64,000 nt of DNA from Rhizobium hidalgonense (GCF_002914525.1 NZ_LODW01000048.1:124001-188000), one strand, 5' to 3'. Positions 33,105 through 44,350 are shown, counted from the first letter of the stretch. Notes: generated by a model from the sequence alone, not told the origin. A program made the numbers and translations.

Positions 33105-34784
33105 CTAGCGATCGCGGAACCGGTTGGTGATCGGATAGCGCCGGTCGCGGCCGAAATTCTTCTTGGTGATCTTTACCCCGGGCGCCGATTGCCGGCGCTT
33201 GTATTCGGCGAGATAGAGCAGGTGCTCGACGCGGTGAACGGTGGCGACGTCGTGGCCGCGCGCGACGATCTCATCGACCGCCATCTCCTTTTCGACAAGG
33301 CATTCGAGAATATCGTCGAGCACGGGATAGGGCGGCAGCGAATCCTGATCCTTCTGGTCGGGACGCAGTTCGGCCGATGGCGCCTTGTCGATGATATTTT
33401 TCGGGATCACCTCGCCCGACGGCCCGAGCGCACCCGGCGGCACATTCTCGTTGCGCCAGCGCGACAGTGCATAGACCTGCATCTTGTAGAGGTCCTTGAT
33501 CGGATTGAAGCCGCCGTTCATGTCGCCATAGAGCGTGGCGTAGCCGACCGACATTTCCGATTTGTTGCCCGTCGTCACCACCATTGCGCCGAACTTGTTG
33601 GAGATCGCCATCAGGATGACGCCGCGCGCCCGGCTCTGCAGGTTCTCCTCGGTGACGCCGCTGTCCGTACCCTCGAAGAGGCTGGCGAGCGCGCTGCTGA
33701 ACCCCGTCACCGGCTGTTCGATCGGCACGATGTCGTAACGGCAGCCGAGCGCTTTGGCGCAGTCGGCGGCGTCCTTCAGCGAATCCTCGGATGTATAGCG
33801 GTATGGCAGCATGACGGTGCGCACCCGCTCTTCGCCCAGCGCATCGACGGCGATGGCCGCGCAGATCGCCGAGTCGATGCCGCCGGAAAGGCCGAGCACC
33901 ACCGTCTTGAAGCCGTTCTTGTTGACGTAATCGCGAAAGCCGAGCAGGCAGGCGCGGTAATCGGCCTCCTCGCCTTCCGGGATATGCGCCATCGGCCCTT
34001 CGGCGCAGTGCCAGCCGGCCTCGCCGCGCTTCCATGTGGTCACCGCCAACGCCGTCTCGAACTGGCTCATCTGGAAGGCAAGCGACTTGTCGGCGTTGAA
34101 GGCAAAGCTGGCGCCGTCGAAGACAAGCTCGTCCTGACCGCCGAGTTGAGCGGCATAGACCAGCGGCAGGCCGGTCTCGATCACCTGCTTCAGCACCACC
34201 TGATGACGGATATCGACCTTGCCGCGATAATAGGGAGAACCGTTCGGCGACAGCAGAATCTCGGCCCCGCTTTCGGCCAACGTCTCGCAGACGCCGAGAT
34301 CGCCCCAGATATCCTCGCAGATCGGAATGCCGATGCGCACGCCGCGAAAATTCACCGGCCCCGGCATGGCGCCCTGGTTGAAGACGCGCTTCTCGTCGAA
34401 TTCGCCATAGTTCGGCAAATCGATCTTGTCGCGCACCGCGATCACCTTGCCACCGTCGAGCACGGCGACGGAATTGTAGCGCCCGGTCTCGTCCTGGCGG
34501 GGAAAACCGATGAGAATGCCCGGCCCGCCATCGGCGGTGTCGGCGGCGAGAGCCTCGACCGCTTTCCAGCAGGCGCGGATGAAGGCCGGCTTCAGCACCA
34601 GGTCTTCAGGCGGATAACCGGAAATGAAAAGCTCGGTCAGAACGAGCAGATGCGCGCCCTCCCGGCCCGCGTCGGCGCGCGCTTCGCGTGCCTTGGCGAG
34701 ATTGCCGGCGACATCGCCGACCGTTGGGTTGAGCTGCCCGATGGCAATGCGGAGGATATCGGAGAGAGCGTTTTCCTGTGTCAT
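33105..34784 (-). CDS. nadE: Glutamine-dependent NAD+ synthetase NadE
   Basis: NadE amidates nicotinic acid adenine dinucleotide to NAD+ with ATP, using glutamine as ammonia donor. Residues ~10-265 form a nitrilase-type glutaminase with the Glu51-Lys120-Cys156 triad (LTELFISGYPPEDL, VRDKIDLPNYGEFDE, PICEDIWGD). Residues ~285-559 form the synthetase with the ATP P-loop SGGIDS at 300-305 and the NAD-site segment TTGNKSEMSVGYATLYGD. The 559-residue length is normal for bacterial two-domain NadE. It is essential for NAD formation. The downstream TolB-like gene follows on the same strand. Confidence 0.96.
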   Translation of the reverse strand: MTQENALSDILRIAIGQLNPTVGDVAGNLAKAREARADAGREGAHLLVLTELFISGYPPEDLVLKPAFIRACWKAVEALAADTADGGPGILIGFPRQDETGRYNSVAVLDGGKVIAVRDKIDLPNYGEFDEKRVFNQGAMPGPVNFRGVRIGIPICEDIWGDLGVCETLAESGAEILLSPNGSPYYRGKVDIRHQVVLKQVIETGLPLVYAAQLGGQDELVFDGASFAFNADKSLAFQMSQFETALAVTTWKRGEAGWHCAEGPMAHIPEGEEADYRACLLGFRDYVNKNGFKTVVLGLSGGIDSAICAAIAVDALGEERVRTVMLPYRYTSEDSLKDAADCAKALGCRYDIVPIEQPVTGFSSALASLFEGTDSGVTEENLQSRARGVILMAISNKFGAMVVTTGNKSEMSVGYATLYGDMNGGFNPIKDLYKMQVYALSRWRNENVPPGALGPSGEVIPKNIIDKAPSAELRPDQKDQDSLPPYPVLDDILECLVEKEMAVDEIVARGHDVATVHRVEHLLYLAEYKRRQSAPGVKITKKNFGRDRRYPITNRFRDR

Positions 34785-34974
34785 GTCATTTATTTAGCCT
34801 GCGCCTTCCGCAACGGCAACATGTTCGCCCCGAAAGCGGCGCTTCCCAGAGACGAAATTTTTATGAACGAATCGCACGGCGCGACGCGGCATCGATACGC
34901 ATTGCAATTTGCCGGCAGAGCGGAATACTGGCCCCGAAAGCGATCCTAGCGATAACCGGCACCGGAAACAGGCA

Positions 34975-35505
34975 ATGTCTAATCTTTCGAACTTCATGCA
35001 CCATCATTTCGACAAGCCGGCCAACGAACTCGGCGATATCGAAAAGCGCGTGCTCGCAAGGGCGCACGAGCGCAAGGTCATCTCGACCGACGTCAACGCC
35101 GCTCTTTCCGCCGAGGCCTCGTTCGGCGAGCGTGTCGCCGACGGCATCGCCCGCGTCGGCGGTTCCTGGTCCTTCATCCTCGCCTTCCTGGCGTTCCTTG
35201 TCGTCTGGACACTGATTAACACCATCATCCTGGCGACCGGCGCTTTCGACCCCTATCCCTTTGTCTTCCTCAACCTGATCCTGTCGATGCTGGCCGCCAT
35301 CCAGGCGCCGATCATTATGATGTCGCAGAACCGCCAGGCCGAACGTGACCGCTTCGAGGCCGCCAAGGATTACGAAGTCAATCTCAAGGCCGAACTCGAG
35401 GTACTCTCGCTCCACCAGAAGATCGACATGAGCGTGCTGACAGAGTTGACGGCGCTGCGCGAGGATGTCGCCCGCCTCAGCGCCGCGCTTTCCGCAAAGA
35501 GCTAG
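34975..35505 (+). CDS. DUF1003 membrane protein
   Basis: A 176-residue protein with two transmembrane helices (about 65-85 and 95-115). The DUF1003 core is clear: ASFGERVADGIARVGGSW, then FDPYPFVFLNLILS and QAPIIMMSQNRQAERDR, followed by a charged helical tail. The ATG at 34975 is chosen because family similarity starts here; an earlier ATG at 34909 adds a polar segment. The function of DUF1003 proteins is unknown. It is divergent from nadE. Confidence 0.87.
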   Translation: MSNLSNFMHHHFDKPANELGDIEKRVLARAHERKVISTDVNAALSAEASFGERVADGIARVGGSWSFILAFLAFLVVWTLINTIILATGAFDPYPFVFLNLILSMLAAIQAPIIMMSQNRQAERDRFEAAKDYEVNLKAELEVLSLHQKIDMSVLTELTALREDVARLSAALSAKS

Positions 35506-35520
35506 CCGCCCTCGCAAGGA

Positions 35521-36168
35521 TCAATCACCCGGGCCTGCAAACAGGATAAGATTTCCATCCGGATCGAGCACGATAAAGTTTCTGGCGCCCCAGGGTTCTT
35601 TCCTCAAGGTTTGGTGAAACGGCACTCCAGCGGCCTGGAAATCCAGGAAGAGGCGCTTGATCTCGTCCGACGTATCGACGGCAACCGACGCTGAAAGCAG
35701 ATGTTCGCGTTGCCTGATGTCGCCGACGAACACAGGCTCCCACACCTTCCGCAGGGCGATTTGCGCATTGTCGCGGATAACCTGCCCGTAAAAAGGCGGA
35801 TCGCCGTAAAGGAAGTCGATCGTGAAGCCGAGTTGGCTGGTGAAGAATTGACACGACGCCTCGATGTCGGCAACGAAGAGCTGGGCCGATATCGAACGCA
35901 GAACGGGCTCAGGTGTGGATTGCTTTTTCGGATCTGCCATGACTGCGGCTCCTGTTTTGAGCGCCTGCCATCCCTCGAACCCCAACTGACGCGCGATTAG
36001 ATCCTGCGCGTCCGCGAGCCTGAAGCTCGCTTCCAGCACTTCTTTGTCATCAAGATGCTGGAAGCGGGACAAGGCTGCTCTGATTTCGGCCGCCACCGGA
36101 TAGTAGCCTTCACGATGCCACCGCAGATATTGCTTGGCCTGTTTTTTGAGGTTTTCGAGATTCGGCAT
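35521..36168 (-). CDS. Glyoxalase/bleomycin-resistance-fold protein with N-terminal helical extension
   Basis: From ATG 36168 the protein has 215 residues. The first ~75 (PNLENLKKQAKQYLRWHREG, then LADAQDLIARQLGFEGWQALK) form a helical domain seen N-terminal to glyoxalase domains in soil alphaproteobacteria. Residues ~90-215 are a VOC/glyoxalase fold with ISAQLFVADIEASCQFFTSQLGF, followed by FIVLDPDGNLILF. The metal-binding Glu/His set of true glyoxalases is not clearly complete, so it may bind rather than turn over its ligand. A frame opening at 36240 is less likely. It is convergent with the DUF1003 gene, 15 bases apart. Confidence 0.78.
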   Translation of the reverse strand: MPNLENLKKQAKQYLRWHREGYYPVAAEIRAALSRFQHLDDKEVLEASFRLADAQDLIARQLGFEGWQALKTGAAVMADPKKQSTPEPVLRSISAQLFVADIEASCQFFTSQLGFTIDFLYGDPPFYGQVIRDNAQIALRKVWEPVFVGDIRQREHLLSASVAVDTSDEIKRLFLDFQAAGVPFHQTLRKEPWGARNFIVLDPDGNLILFAGPGD

Positions 36169-36275
36169 GGGCGCAACTGTTAATACAGTGTAGGCGGGCA
36201 TTGCCCTTTCGGCATTGGTCCGAAGCGCCCTACGCAGCACACCAAGTCTAGCCTCGGCGACCCACTATTGTCAAT

Positions 36276-36674
36276 CTAAACGGGATACCTGTCATATTGC
36301 GGCAGCCCATCTGATATCTCGTAGAAATCGCCCTTGTCGGCGCAGTAAATATGGTGGCTGAAGACAAGACCGCTTGGTTCGTCGAAGGCGCCCGCCATCA
36401 CGGAAATCTCGGGCGATTGATCGCCCTGCCAGAACAGCGCCGAGCCGCAATTCGAACAAAAGCCGCGCTGGGCTTCGGCGCTCGAGCGATACCAGCGGAT
36501 CGCGCCGGCGTCATCCACCGAGAGGGCTGCGCGCGGCACGTTGACTGCGGCGTAATAGAACCCGGTCTGCCTGCGGCATTGCGAACAATGGCAGCCGACG
36601 ACGGGTCCGGGCTTTGACCCAATTGAAAATCGCACGGCGCCGCAAAGACAGCCGCCTGTATGCCGTTCGGTCAT
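36276..36674 (-). CDS. GFA-family (CENP-V/GFA domain) zinc protein
   Basis: A 132-residue protein of the glutathione-dependent formaldehyde-activating (GFA) fold. The zinc ligands are present in GGCLCGAVRF, VGCHCSQCRRQTG and GFCSNCGSALFW. Only Gfa itself is known to handle S-hydroxymethylglutathione; most family members, including short ones like this, have no established substrate. It is a single gene. The 285 bases to the next gene contain only a small ORF (36902-37006). Confidence 0.88.
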   Translation of the reverse strand: MTERHTGGCLCGAVRFSIGSKPGPVVGCHCSQCRRQTGFYYAAVNVPRAALSVDDAGAIRWYRSSAEAQRGFCSNCGSALFWQGDQSPEISVMAGAFDEPSGLVFSHHIYCADKGDFYEISDGLPQYDRYPV

Positions 36675-36959
36675 AATCGCTCTCCCATTTTATGAGTGAA
36701 AATTGCCGCCGATCGCGCTTGCCGTCAAATCCATTCCGCTCAACAAAATCATCAGAAATCTTGAAGGCCGCCGGTGATTTGGCTTGAGACACACTGTTGC
36801 CGGTCGACAACGCTCACCAACCTCCTCCCATCGCCGGTTGCATCAATCGCCGTTGTGGGCGATAATCCTGATGCAATTCATACAACCGCTGGGAGACTGA
36901 CATGAGAGCGACCCTGTCCACACAGAAAGGAAACATCGCCCACAAGGACATTCTGCCTC

Positions 36960-38798
<1,839 letters not shown>

Positions 38799-38824
38799 CG
38801 GAATTGTCGACTCCGCAACAATAA

Positions 38825-38850
38825 AAAAACCCGGCTCGCGCCGGGTTTTT
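38825..38850. terminator. Bidirectional intrinsic terminator
   Basis: AAAAACCCGGC at 38825-38835 pairs with GCCGGGTTTTT at 38840-38850 around a TCGC tetraloop. A-tract and T-tract on the two sides make it a terminator in both directions, serving the convergent ABC exporter and class II DAHP synthase genes. Confidence 0.9.
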
Positions 38851-38870
38851 CGTCATCCGTTTCCGGTATC

Positions 38871-40244
38871 TCAGCCGTTGGCGACCATGCGCTTCTCGTC
38901 GCGACCGCCCTTCATGCGCTCGGCAAGCAGGAAGGCAAGTTCGAGCGCCTGGTCGGAGTTGAGGCGCGGGTCGCAATGGGTGTGGTAGCGGTCCTGCAGG
39001 TCGTCGGCGGTTACAGCGCGGGCGCCGCCGGTGCATTCCGTCACATCCTTGCCGGTCATCTCGACATGGATGCCGCCGGGATGCGTGCCTTCGGCGCGGT
39101 GGATTTGGAAGAAGCTTTCGACTTCCGACAGGATCCGTTCGAAGGGACGGGTCTTGTAGTTGTTGAGGGTGATCGTGTTGCCGTGCATCGGGTCGCAGGA
39201 CCAGACGACCTTGCGGCCCTCGCGCTCGACGGCGCGGATGAGCCGCGGCAGGTTTTCGGCGACCTTCTCATGGCCGAAGCGGCAGATCAGCGTCAGGCGC
39301 CCGGCTTCGTTAGCCGGATTCAGAATGTCGATCAGCTGCAGCAGGTCGTCGGCCTGCAGCGACGGGCCGCATTTCAGGCCGATCGGGTTCTTGATGCCGC
39401 GGCAATATTCGATATGCGCATGGTCGGCCTGGCGTGTGCGGTCGCCGATCCAGATCATGTGGCCTGATGTGGCATACCAGTCGCCGGAGGTGGAATCGAC
39501 GCGGGTCAGCGCCTCCTCGTAGCCGAGCAGCAGCGCCTCATGGCTTGTGAAGAAATCGGTTTCGCGCAGGCTCGGGTGGTTTTCCGAGGTGATGCCGATC
39601 GCCTTCATGAAATCCATAGTTTCGCTGATGCGGTCGGCAAGCTTGCGGTAGCGCTCGCCCTGCGGGCTGTCCTTGACGAAGCCGAGCATCCACTGATGGA
39701 CGTTTTCGAGATTGGCGTAACCGCCCATCGCGAAGGCGCGCAGAAGGTTCAGCGTCGCAGCCGATTGGCGGTAGGCCATGGCCTGACGCTCCGGGTTCGG
39801 AATGCGCGACTCCTCGGTGAATTCGATGCCGTTGATAATGTCGCCGCGATAGGCCGGCAGCGTCACGTCACCCTGCTTCTCGACATTCGAGGAACGCGGC
39901 TTGGCGAACTGGCCGGCGATGCGGCCGACCTTGACGACCGGCAGCTGCGCGCCGAAGGTCAGCACGACGGCCATCTGCAGGAAGGCGCGGAAGAAGTCGC
40001 GAATATTGTCGGCGCCGTGCTCGGCGAAGCTCTCGGCGCAATCGCCGCCCTGCAGCAGGAAGCCATTGCCCTCTGCGACATTGGCGAGATGCTTCTTCAG
40101 GCGGCGCGCTTCACCGGCAAAGACGAGCGGCGGATAGCTGGCGAGCGTGGCCTCCGTTGCCGCCAAAGCGGCCTCATCCGGATATTCCGGAACCTGCAGG
40201 ATGGGCTTTTGCCGCCAGCTGCTCGGGGTCCAATTCTCTGCCAT
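38871..40244 (-). CDS. 3-deoxy-7-phosphoheptulonate synthase, class II (plant-like)
   Basis: This is the second DAHP synthase in the window and is unrelated in sequence to the type I enzyme at 30113. The 457-residue protein shows class II features: [40 protein letters not shown], a [18 protein letters not shown] region and SCDPMHGNT, with C-terminal [11 protein letters not shown]. The ATG at 40244 has GAGGTG six bases upstream, within the codons of the alternative start at 40262. Plant, mycobacterial and many alphaproteobacterial species use this class for the shikimate pathway. No leader peptide is evident upstream of it, unlike the type I gene. Confidence 0.94.
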   Translation of the reverse strand: MAENWTPSSWRQKPILQVPEYPDEAALAATEATLASYPPLVFAGEARRLKKHLANVAEGNGFLLQGGDCAESFAEHGADNIRDFFRAFLQMAVVLTFGAQLPVVKVGRIAGQFAKPRSSNVEKQGDVTLPAYRGDIINGIEFTEESRIPNPERQAMAYRQSAATLNLLRAFAMGGYANLENVHQWMLGFVKDSPQGERYRKLADRISETMDFMKAIGITSENHPSLRETDFFTSHEALLLGYEEALTRVDSTSGDWYATSGHMIWIGDRTRQADHAHIEYCRGIKNPIGLKCGPSLQADDLLQLIDILNPANEAGRLTLICRFGHEKVAENLPRLIRAVEREGRKVVWSCDPMHGNTITLNNYKTRPFERILSEVESFFQIHRAEGTHPGGIHVEMTGKDVTECTGGARAVTADDLQDRYHTHCDPRLNSDQALELAFLLAERMKGGRDEKRMVANG

Positions 40245-40498
40245 CTCACTCACCTCATTCACATCCGTCCCTGGGATGCACCTATCCTTGATTGCGGCGG
40301 CTTATAGACCTTTAGATCGGGCTTGCAAAGGCCATTCGCTGCAAGCTCCATGCCGCGCCGCTGCCATCACCCGATGCTCGCACATAGGTAGCAAAAATCG
40401 CCGATTCCATCGTTAAACCGGCATATACCACGTCGATTTCCCTATATTTCAGAATTTAAATGTAAAACGGCAAGGAGTTTCAACATCGGGGACCTGTG

Positions 40499-41788
40499 AT
40501 GGCCATCCTTCCGTCGCGCTTCGTATCGGATCGTTCAGGCAATTTCGGCATCATGACGGCATTGTTGATGGTGCCGCTTCTTGGCACGGCGGGCATGGCG
40601 GTGGATTTCGGTCACGCCCTGAGCCTGCGCACGCAGCTGTTTGCCGCCGCCGACGCCGCCGCCGTCGGCTCGATCGCCGAAAAATCCGGCGCGGTCGCCG
40701 CCGCCATGACCATGAGCGGCAATGGCACGATCTCGCTTGGCAAGACCGATGCTCGCAGCATCTTCATGTCGCAAGTATCGGGAGAATTGGCGAACGTGAA
40801 TGTCGATCTCGGCATCGACGTTACCAAGACCGCCAACAAGCTGAATTCGCAGGTTTCTTTCACCGCAACAGTGCCCACCACCTTCATGCGCGTTCTCGGC
40901 AAGGATTCGATCACCATCTCCGGCACGGCGACGGCCGAATACCAGACCGCGTCTTTCATGGATTTCTACATCCTGCTCGACAACACCCCCTCGATGGGCG
41001 TCGGCGCCACCGCGACCGACGTCGCGGCGATGGAAAAGAACACCAGCGATAGCTGCGCCTTCGCCTGCCACGAAACTCAGAACAAAAACAACTACTACAA
41101 TCTCGCCAAGAAGCTCGGCGTCAGCATGCGCATCGACGTCGTGCGGCAAGCGACAAAGGAGCTGACGCTGACCGCCAAGTCGACGCGTGTTTCTACCAAT
41201 CAGTTCCGCATGGGGGTCTATACCTTCGGCACCAAGGCCGAGGATGCCAAGCTGACCACCATATCCGACCCGACGGACGATCTCGACAAGGTGCGCAGCT
41301 ATACCGACGCCGTCGACCTGATGACCATTCCCTATCAGGGTTATAACAACGACCAGCAAACGAGCTTCGACAGCGCCCTGACGCAGATGAAAGACATCGT
41401 CACCACCCCCGGCGACGGCAGCACCGCCACGACTCCGCAGAAGATCCTGTTCTTCGTCTCGGATGGCGTCGGCGACAGCGAAAAGCCGAAGGGCTGCACC
41501 AAGAAACTGACCGGCAATCGCTGCCAGGAGCCGATCGACACTTCCTTCTGCCAACCGCTGAAGGACAAGGGCATCCGGATCGCGGTGCTCTACACCACCT
41601 ACCTGCCTCTGCCGAAAAACAACTGGTACAACACGTGGATCAAGCCCTTCCAGGGCGAAATCCCGACGAGAATGCAGGCATGCGCTTCGCCGGGCCTCTA
41701 TTTCGAGGTGACGCCGACCGAAGGTATTGCCGATGCGATGAAGGCGCTTTTCCTCAAGGTCATCCGCGCGCCGCGCATCACCAGCTAG
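40499..41788 (+). CDS. TadG-like pilus/surface protein with von Willebrand A domain
   Basis: A 429-residue protein with an N-terminal TadE/TadG-type segment (DRSGNFGIMTALLMVPLLG, TM at ~17-36). A vWA-like domain from ~155 to the end follows, where FYILLDNTPSMG has a MIDAS-like DxTxS in place of DxSxS. An insert contains SCAFACHETQ, a Cys-x3-Cys-His element. Other cysteines (CTKK, RCQEP, FCQPL, QACASPG) suggest disulfides outside the cytoplasm. Rhizobia carry several such TadG-like proteins, with or without the rest of a Tad pilus locus; none adjoins. GGGGA precedes ATG 40499, and the GTG at 40496 is an alternative. Confidence 0.82.
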   Translation: MAILPSRFVSDRSGNFGIMTALLMVPLLGTAGMAVDFGHALSLRTQLFAAADAAAVGSIAEKSGAVAAAMTMSGNGTISLGKTDARSIFMSQVSGELANVNVDLGIDVTKTANKLNSQVSFTATVPTTFMRVLGKDSITISGTATAEYQTASFMDFYILLDNTPSMGVGATATDVAAMEKNTSDSCAFACHETQNKNNYYNLAKKLGVSMRIDVVRQATKELTLTAKSTRVSTNQFRMGVYTFGTKAEDAKLTTISDPTDDLDKVRSYTDAVDLMTIPYQGYNNDQQTSFDSALTQMKDIVTTPGDGSTATTPQKILFFVSDGVGDSEKPKGCTKKLTGNRCQEPIDTSFCQPLKDKGIRIAVLYTTYLPLPKNNWYNTWIKPFQGEIPTRMQACASPGLYFEVTPTEGIADAMKALFLKVIRAPRITS

Positions 41789-41804
41789 GCGCTCACGGGA
41801 AAAC

Positions 41805-43190
41805 TCAGATGCGCTGCCCGTCACGGACCCGATAGGTCGGCGCGTACATGGTGACGAGTTCTTCGGCCGCCGTCGGATGCAGCGCCATGGTCTGGTCGAA
41901 ATCGTCCTTGGTGCAGCCGGCCTTCAGCGTGACGCCAAGCAACTGCGCCATCTCGCCGGCATCGTGGCCAAGGATATGGGCGCCCACCACCTTGCGGCTT
42001 GCGGCATCGACGATCAGTTTCATGATCATTCGCTCGGCCCGGCCGGAAAGCGTCGCCTTCAGCGGCCGGAACTGGGCCCGGTAAACCTCGAGCTCGCCGT
42101 AGCGCTTGCCCGCCTCCTCTTCCGAAAGACCGACGGTGCCGATCTCCGGCTGCGAGAAGACGGCGGTCGGGATCAGCTCGTAGTCCGGCCGGGTCGGATT
42201 GTTCTTGTACTCGGTCTCGATGAAGCACATCGCCTCGTGGATCGCCACCGGCGTCAGCTGTACCCGGTTGGTGACATCGCCGAGCGCATAGATGTTTTCG
42301 ACATTGGTGCGGGAATAGTCGTCGACGATAATCGCGCCGCGCTCGTCGACGGCGACGCCGGCCGCATCGAGGCCGAGGCCTTCGGTGTTCGGATCGCGCC
42401 CGAGCGCCAGCATGACGACGTCGGCTTGCAGCGTGCCGCTGTTCAGGGCCTCCAGAACGAGGCCGCCCTCACCCTTCGAAACCTTCTGCAGCGTGTCGTG
42501 GCAGAGGATGCGGATGCCCTTGGCGACCATCGCCTCATGCAGACCGCGCCGCAGATCCTCATCGAAGCGCGACAGGATCTCGGCGCCGCGATAGATCAGC
42601 GTGGTCTCGACACCGAGGCCGTGGAAGATGTTGGCGAACTCGACGGCGATATAGCCGCCGCCTGCTATCACAATCGATTTCGGCAGCTCTTCGAGATGAA
42701 AGGCCTCGTTGGAGGAGATGCAGAACTCGTGGCCGGGAAGGGCCGCATGCGGGTTCGGTCGTCCGCCGGTGGCGATCATGATCGTCTTTGCCGTCACCGT
42801 CTGACCCGTTTTCACAAGCCGCACCGTATGGGCGTCGACGAGTTCGGCGCGCGTTTCCAGGATCTCGGCATTGGCGCCGGCGAGACCCTTCTTGTAGAGG
42901 CCTTCCAGCCGGGCAATTTCGGCATCCTTGGCCGCCACCAGCTTCTTCCAGTCGAAGCTGCTGTCACCGACCGTCCAGCCGAAGCCGGCCGCATCCTCGA
43001 AATGCTCATGGAACTGCGAAGCATAGACGAAAAGCTTCTTCGGCACGCAGCCGCGAATGACGCATGTGCCGCCGTAGCGGTACTCCTCGGCAATCGCCAC
43101 CTTTTTGCCGAGCGAGGCCGCGACACGCGCGCCGCGCACGCCTCCGGAACCGCCGCCGATGACGAAGAGGTCGTAGTCGTAGGAAGACAT
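41805..43190 (-). CDS. gor: Glutathione-disulfide reductase
   Basis: This enzyme reduces glutathione disulfide with NADPH and keeps the thiol pool reduced, which matters in free life and in nodules. The 461-residue flavoprotein has the FAD-binding GGGSGG (12-17) and the redox-active disulfide motif GGTCVIRGCVPKK with Cys43 and Cys48. The second nucleotide-binding domain carries VIAGGGYIAVEFA, and the C-terminal HPTAAEELV motif holds the catalytic His. The VIRG spacing between the cysteines is typical for the cyanobacterial/alphaproteobacterial GR group. A palindromic element lies 43 bases upstream of the start codon, in the promoter region. Confidence 0.94.
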   Translation of the reverse strand: MSSYDYDLFVIGGGSGGVRGARVAASLGKKVAIAEEYRYGGTCVIRGCVPKKLFVYASQFHEHFEDAAGFGWTVGDSSFDWKKLVAAKDAEIARLEGLYKKGLAGANAEILETRAELVDAHTVRLVKTGQTVTAKTIMIATGGRPNPHAALPGHEFCISSNEAFHLEELPKSIVIAGGGYIAVEFANIFHGLGVETTLIYRGAEILSRFDEDLRRGLHEAMVAKGIRILCHDTLQKVSKGEGGLVLEALNSGTLQADVVMLALGRDPNTEGLGLDAAGVAVDERGAIIVDDYSRTNVENIYALGDVTNRVQLTPVAIHEAMCFIETEYKNNPTRPDYELIPTAVFSQPEIGTVGLSEEEAGKRYGELEVYRAQFRPLKATLSGRAERMIMKLIVDAASRKVVGAHILGHDAGEMAQLLGVTLKAGCTKDDFDQTMALHPTAAEELVTMYAPTYRVRDGQRI

Positions 43191-43233
43191 GAGGAACTCC
43201 GGAAGGGAATCGCAGGAAGGATGTTCCTGATAT

Positions 43234-43587
43234 AGAGCCTTTCCTGGTTAGATTGAAGCATTCTGCCGGAGCAGGTTTTCGTCAGGGCAGAGGCGATTGG
43301 CGACGGGCATACCCCCAGGTACGGCCGAGCCGATCGCCTTTGATCCTGGCTAGAGATGCCCGGCCCACCGGCCGCACCGCTTCGCCATGGCGAAGCGATA
43401 AGTGCGTCCGGCGATTTTTAAGTCTTGCAGATTTGCCAGGCAAATCTGCGGGAGGGTTGGCTGAAACGGGCCGGCTGATCGACCGGCCGGCTTGGCCGTA
43501 GAGCCGGGCTACGACGCGCGCCGGCCGGTCGACCATCCGACTCCGTTTGAGCCAACAGAATGCTTCAATCTAACCAGGAAAGGCTCT
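43234..43587. repeat. 354-bp mosaic palindromic element with 32-bp perfect terminal inverted repeats
   Basis: The ends 43234-43265 and 43556-43587 are exact inverted copies of 32 bases (outer end AGAGCCTTTCCTGG). Inside are more palindromes. CGCTTCGCCATGGCGAAGCG spans 43378-43397. An 11-bp-arm palindrome at 43427-43449 holds GCAGATTTGCC and its complement. The right half, 43456-43556, folds through GTTGGCT-AAACG arms and CGACCGGCCGGC arms. No convincing protein is encoded and no target duplication is visible. The nested-palindrome plan resembles rhizobial intergenic mosaic elements (RIME type) or a MITE. It fills most of the gap between gor and the next gene. Confidence 0.8.
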
Positions 43588-43727
43588 GGGGGCGATCGCA
43601 CTGAAAACAAAAGCCCGCTCCTCTCATCATCCCGTTCGCCTCGCCGAATCTTCCCGGCAAACGGGTTGACCCGGTCGCCAGAGGCTGGCAGGCAAATCCA
43701 TGCAGTAAAAAGAAGCCGGAGCAAACG

Positions 43728-43946
43728 ATGGATCAGACTCTCTTCGCCAACCTGTGCAAGGCTGGCAAATTCAAGGAAGCGCTCGGCCTCGCCATCCAGG
43801 GCCACGAGAACGAAAAATACGCGCCGAGCCGCTTCGCGATGGACAAGAAAACAGGACTGCCGATCTTCTACCGCGGCAACAAGCGCGTCGAGCCGGATGA
43901 AACGGGTGTATGGCAATTGGCCAAGAGCTCGAAGGATTGGGGCTGA
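43728..43946 (+). CDS. Small conserved-looking protein, 72 residues, unknown function
   Basis: A 72-residue soluble protein, MDQTLFANLCKAGKFKEALGLA at the start (family name unknown), with a mixed helical N-terminus and a YAPSRFAMDKKTGLPIFYRGN middle. GGAG seven bases upstream supports the ATG at 43728. It has coding-like composition and no signal peptide or membrane segment. I do not recognise a domain. It is convergent with acylphosphatase, and its promoter must lie at or beyond the right end of the palindromic element. Confidence 0.65.
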   Translation: MDQTLFANLCKAGKFKEALGLAIQGHENEKYAPSRFAMDKKTGLPIFYRGNKRVEPDETGVWQLAKSSKDWG

Positions 43947-43992
43947 GCGTCCGGCGCGTCTGAGATGCCTATCTCTTGGCGGATTGCCGCTT

Positions 43993-44277
43993 TCAACCGG
44001 TGATGCGGAAATCCGTCGGCATTTCCGCAAGCTGGGTCGCTTTCGTCTCAACGGCTGAAACCGATGCCCCCGAAGGCCCGCGGCTGAAACGCTCGATCAT
44101 TGTCGAGATGGCGGTATCGGGGCCTGCGATCAAAGCGGCGACAGATCCGTCCGCTTCATTGCGCACCCAACCTGTGAGCCCGAGCCGCAACGCCTCATCG
44201 CGCGCCCACATGCGGAATCCGACACCTTGGACCCTGCCTGATACCCGCACTCGCACAGCCTCGTCATCAGCAGACAT
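43993..44277 (-). CDS. acyP: Acylphosphatase
   Basis: A 94-residue enzyme that hydrolyses acyl phosphates such as acetyl phosphate and carbamoyl phosphate. The active site is clear: GRVQGVGFR with the phosphate-binding Arg22, and [11 protein letters not shown] with Asn40. The length is normal for the family. It is separated from the upstream DUF2059 gene by an intrinsic terminator (44325-44350), so it probably has its own promoter, for which only about 45 bases are available. Confidence 0.93.
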   Translation of the reverse strand: MSADDEAVRVRVSGRVQGVGFRMWARDEALRLGLTGWVRNEADGSVAALIAGPDTAISTMIERFSRGPSGASVSAVETKATQLAEMPTDFRITG

Positions 44278-44324
44278 GTTGCCTCACCAAAGCCTCTTCG
44301 GTATTGCGGCCTCCATCATAGCAA

Positions 44325-44350
44325 AAAAGCCCGGACGATGCCGGGCTTTT
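44325..44350. terminator. Bidirectional-type intrinsic terminator after the DUF2059 gene
   Basis: AAAAGCCCGG at 44325-44334 and CCGGGCTTTT at 44341-44350 form a 10-bp stem with loop ACGATG. On the minus strand the stem ends in six T, closing the rpiA-DUF2059 unit before acyP. Confidence 0.88.

Noticed and set aside
33078..34949. A 623-residue plus-strand ORF
   Set aside because: It is antisense to nadE, whose glutaminase triad and P-loop are intact.
43253..43536. Two overlapping opposite ORFs (43253-43501 plus, 43282-43536 minus) inside the palindromic element
   Set aside because: They exist because the element is GC-rich and symmetrical. Both lack ribosome sites and recognisable composition.
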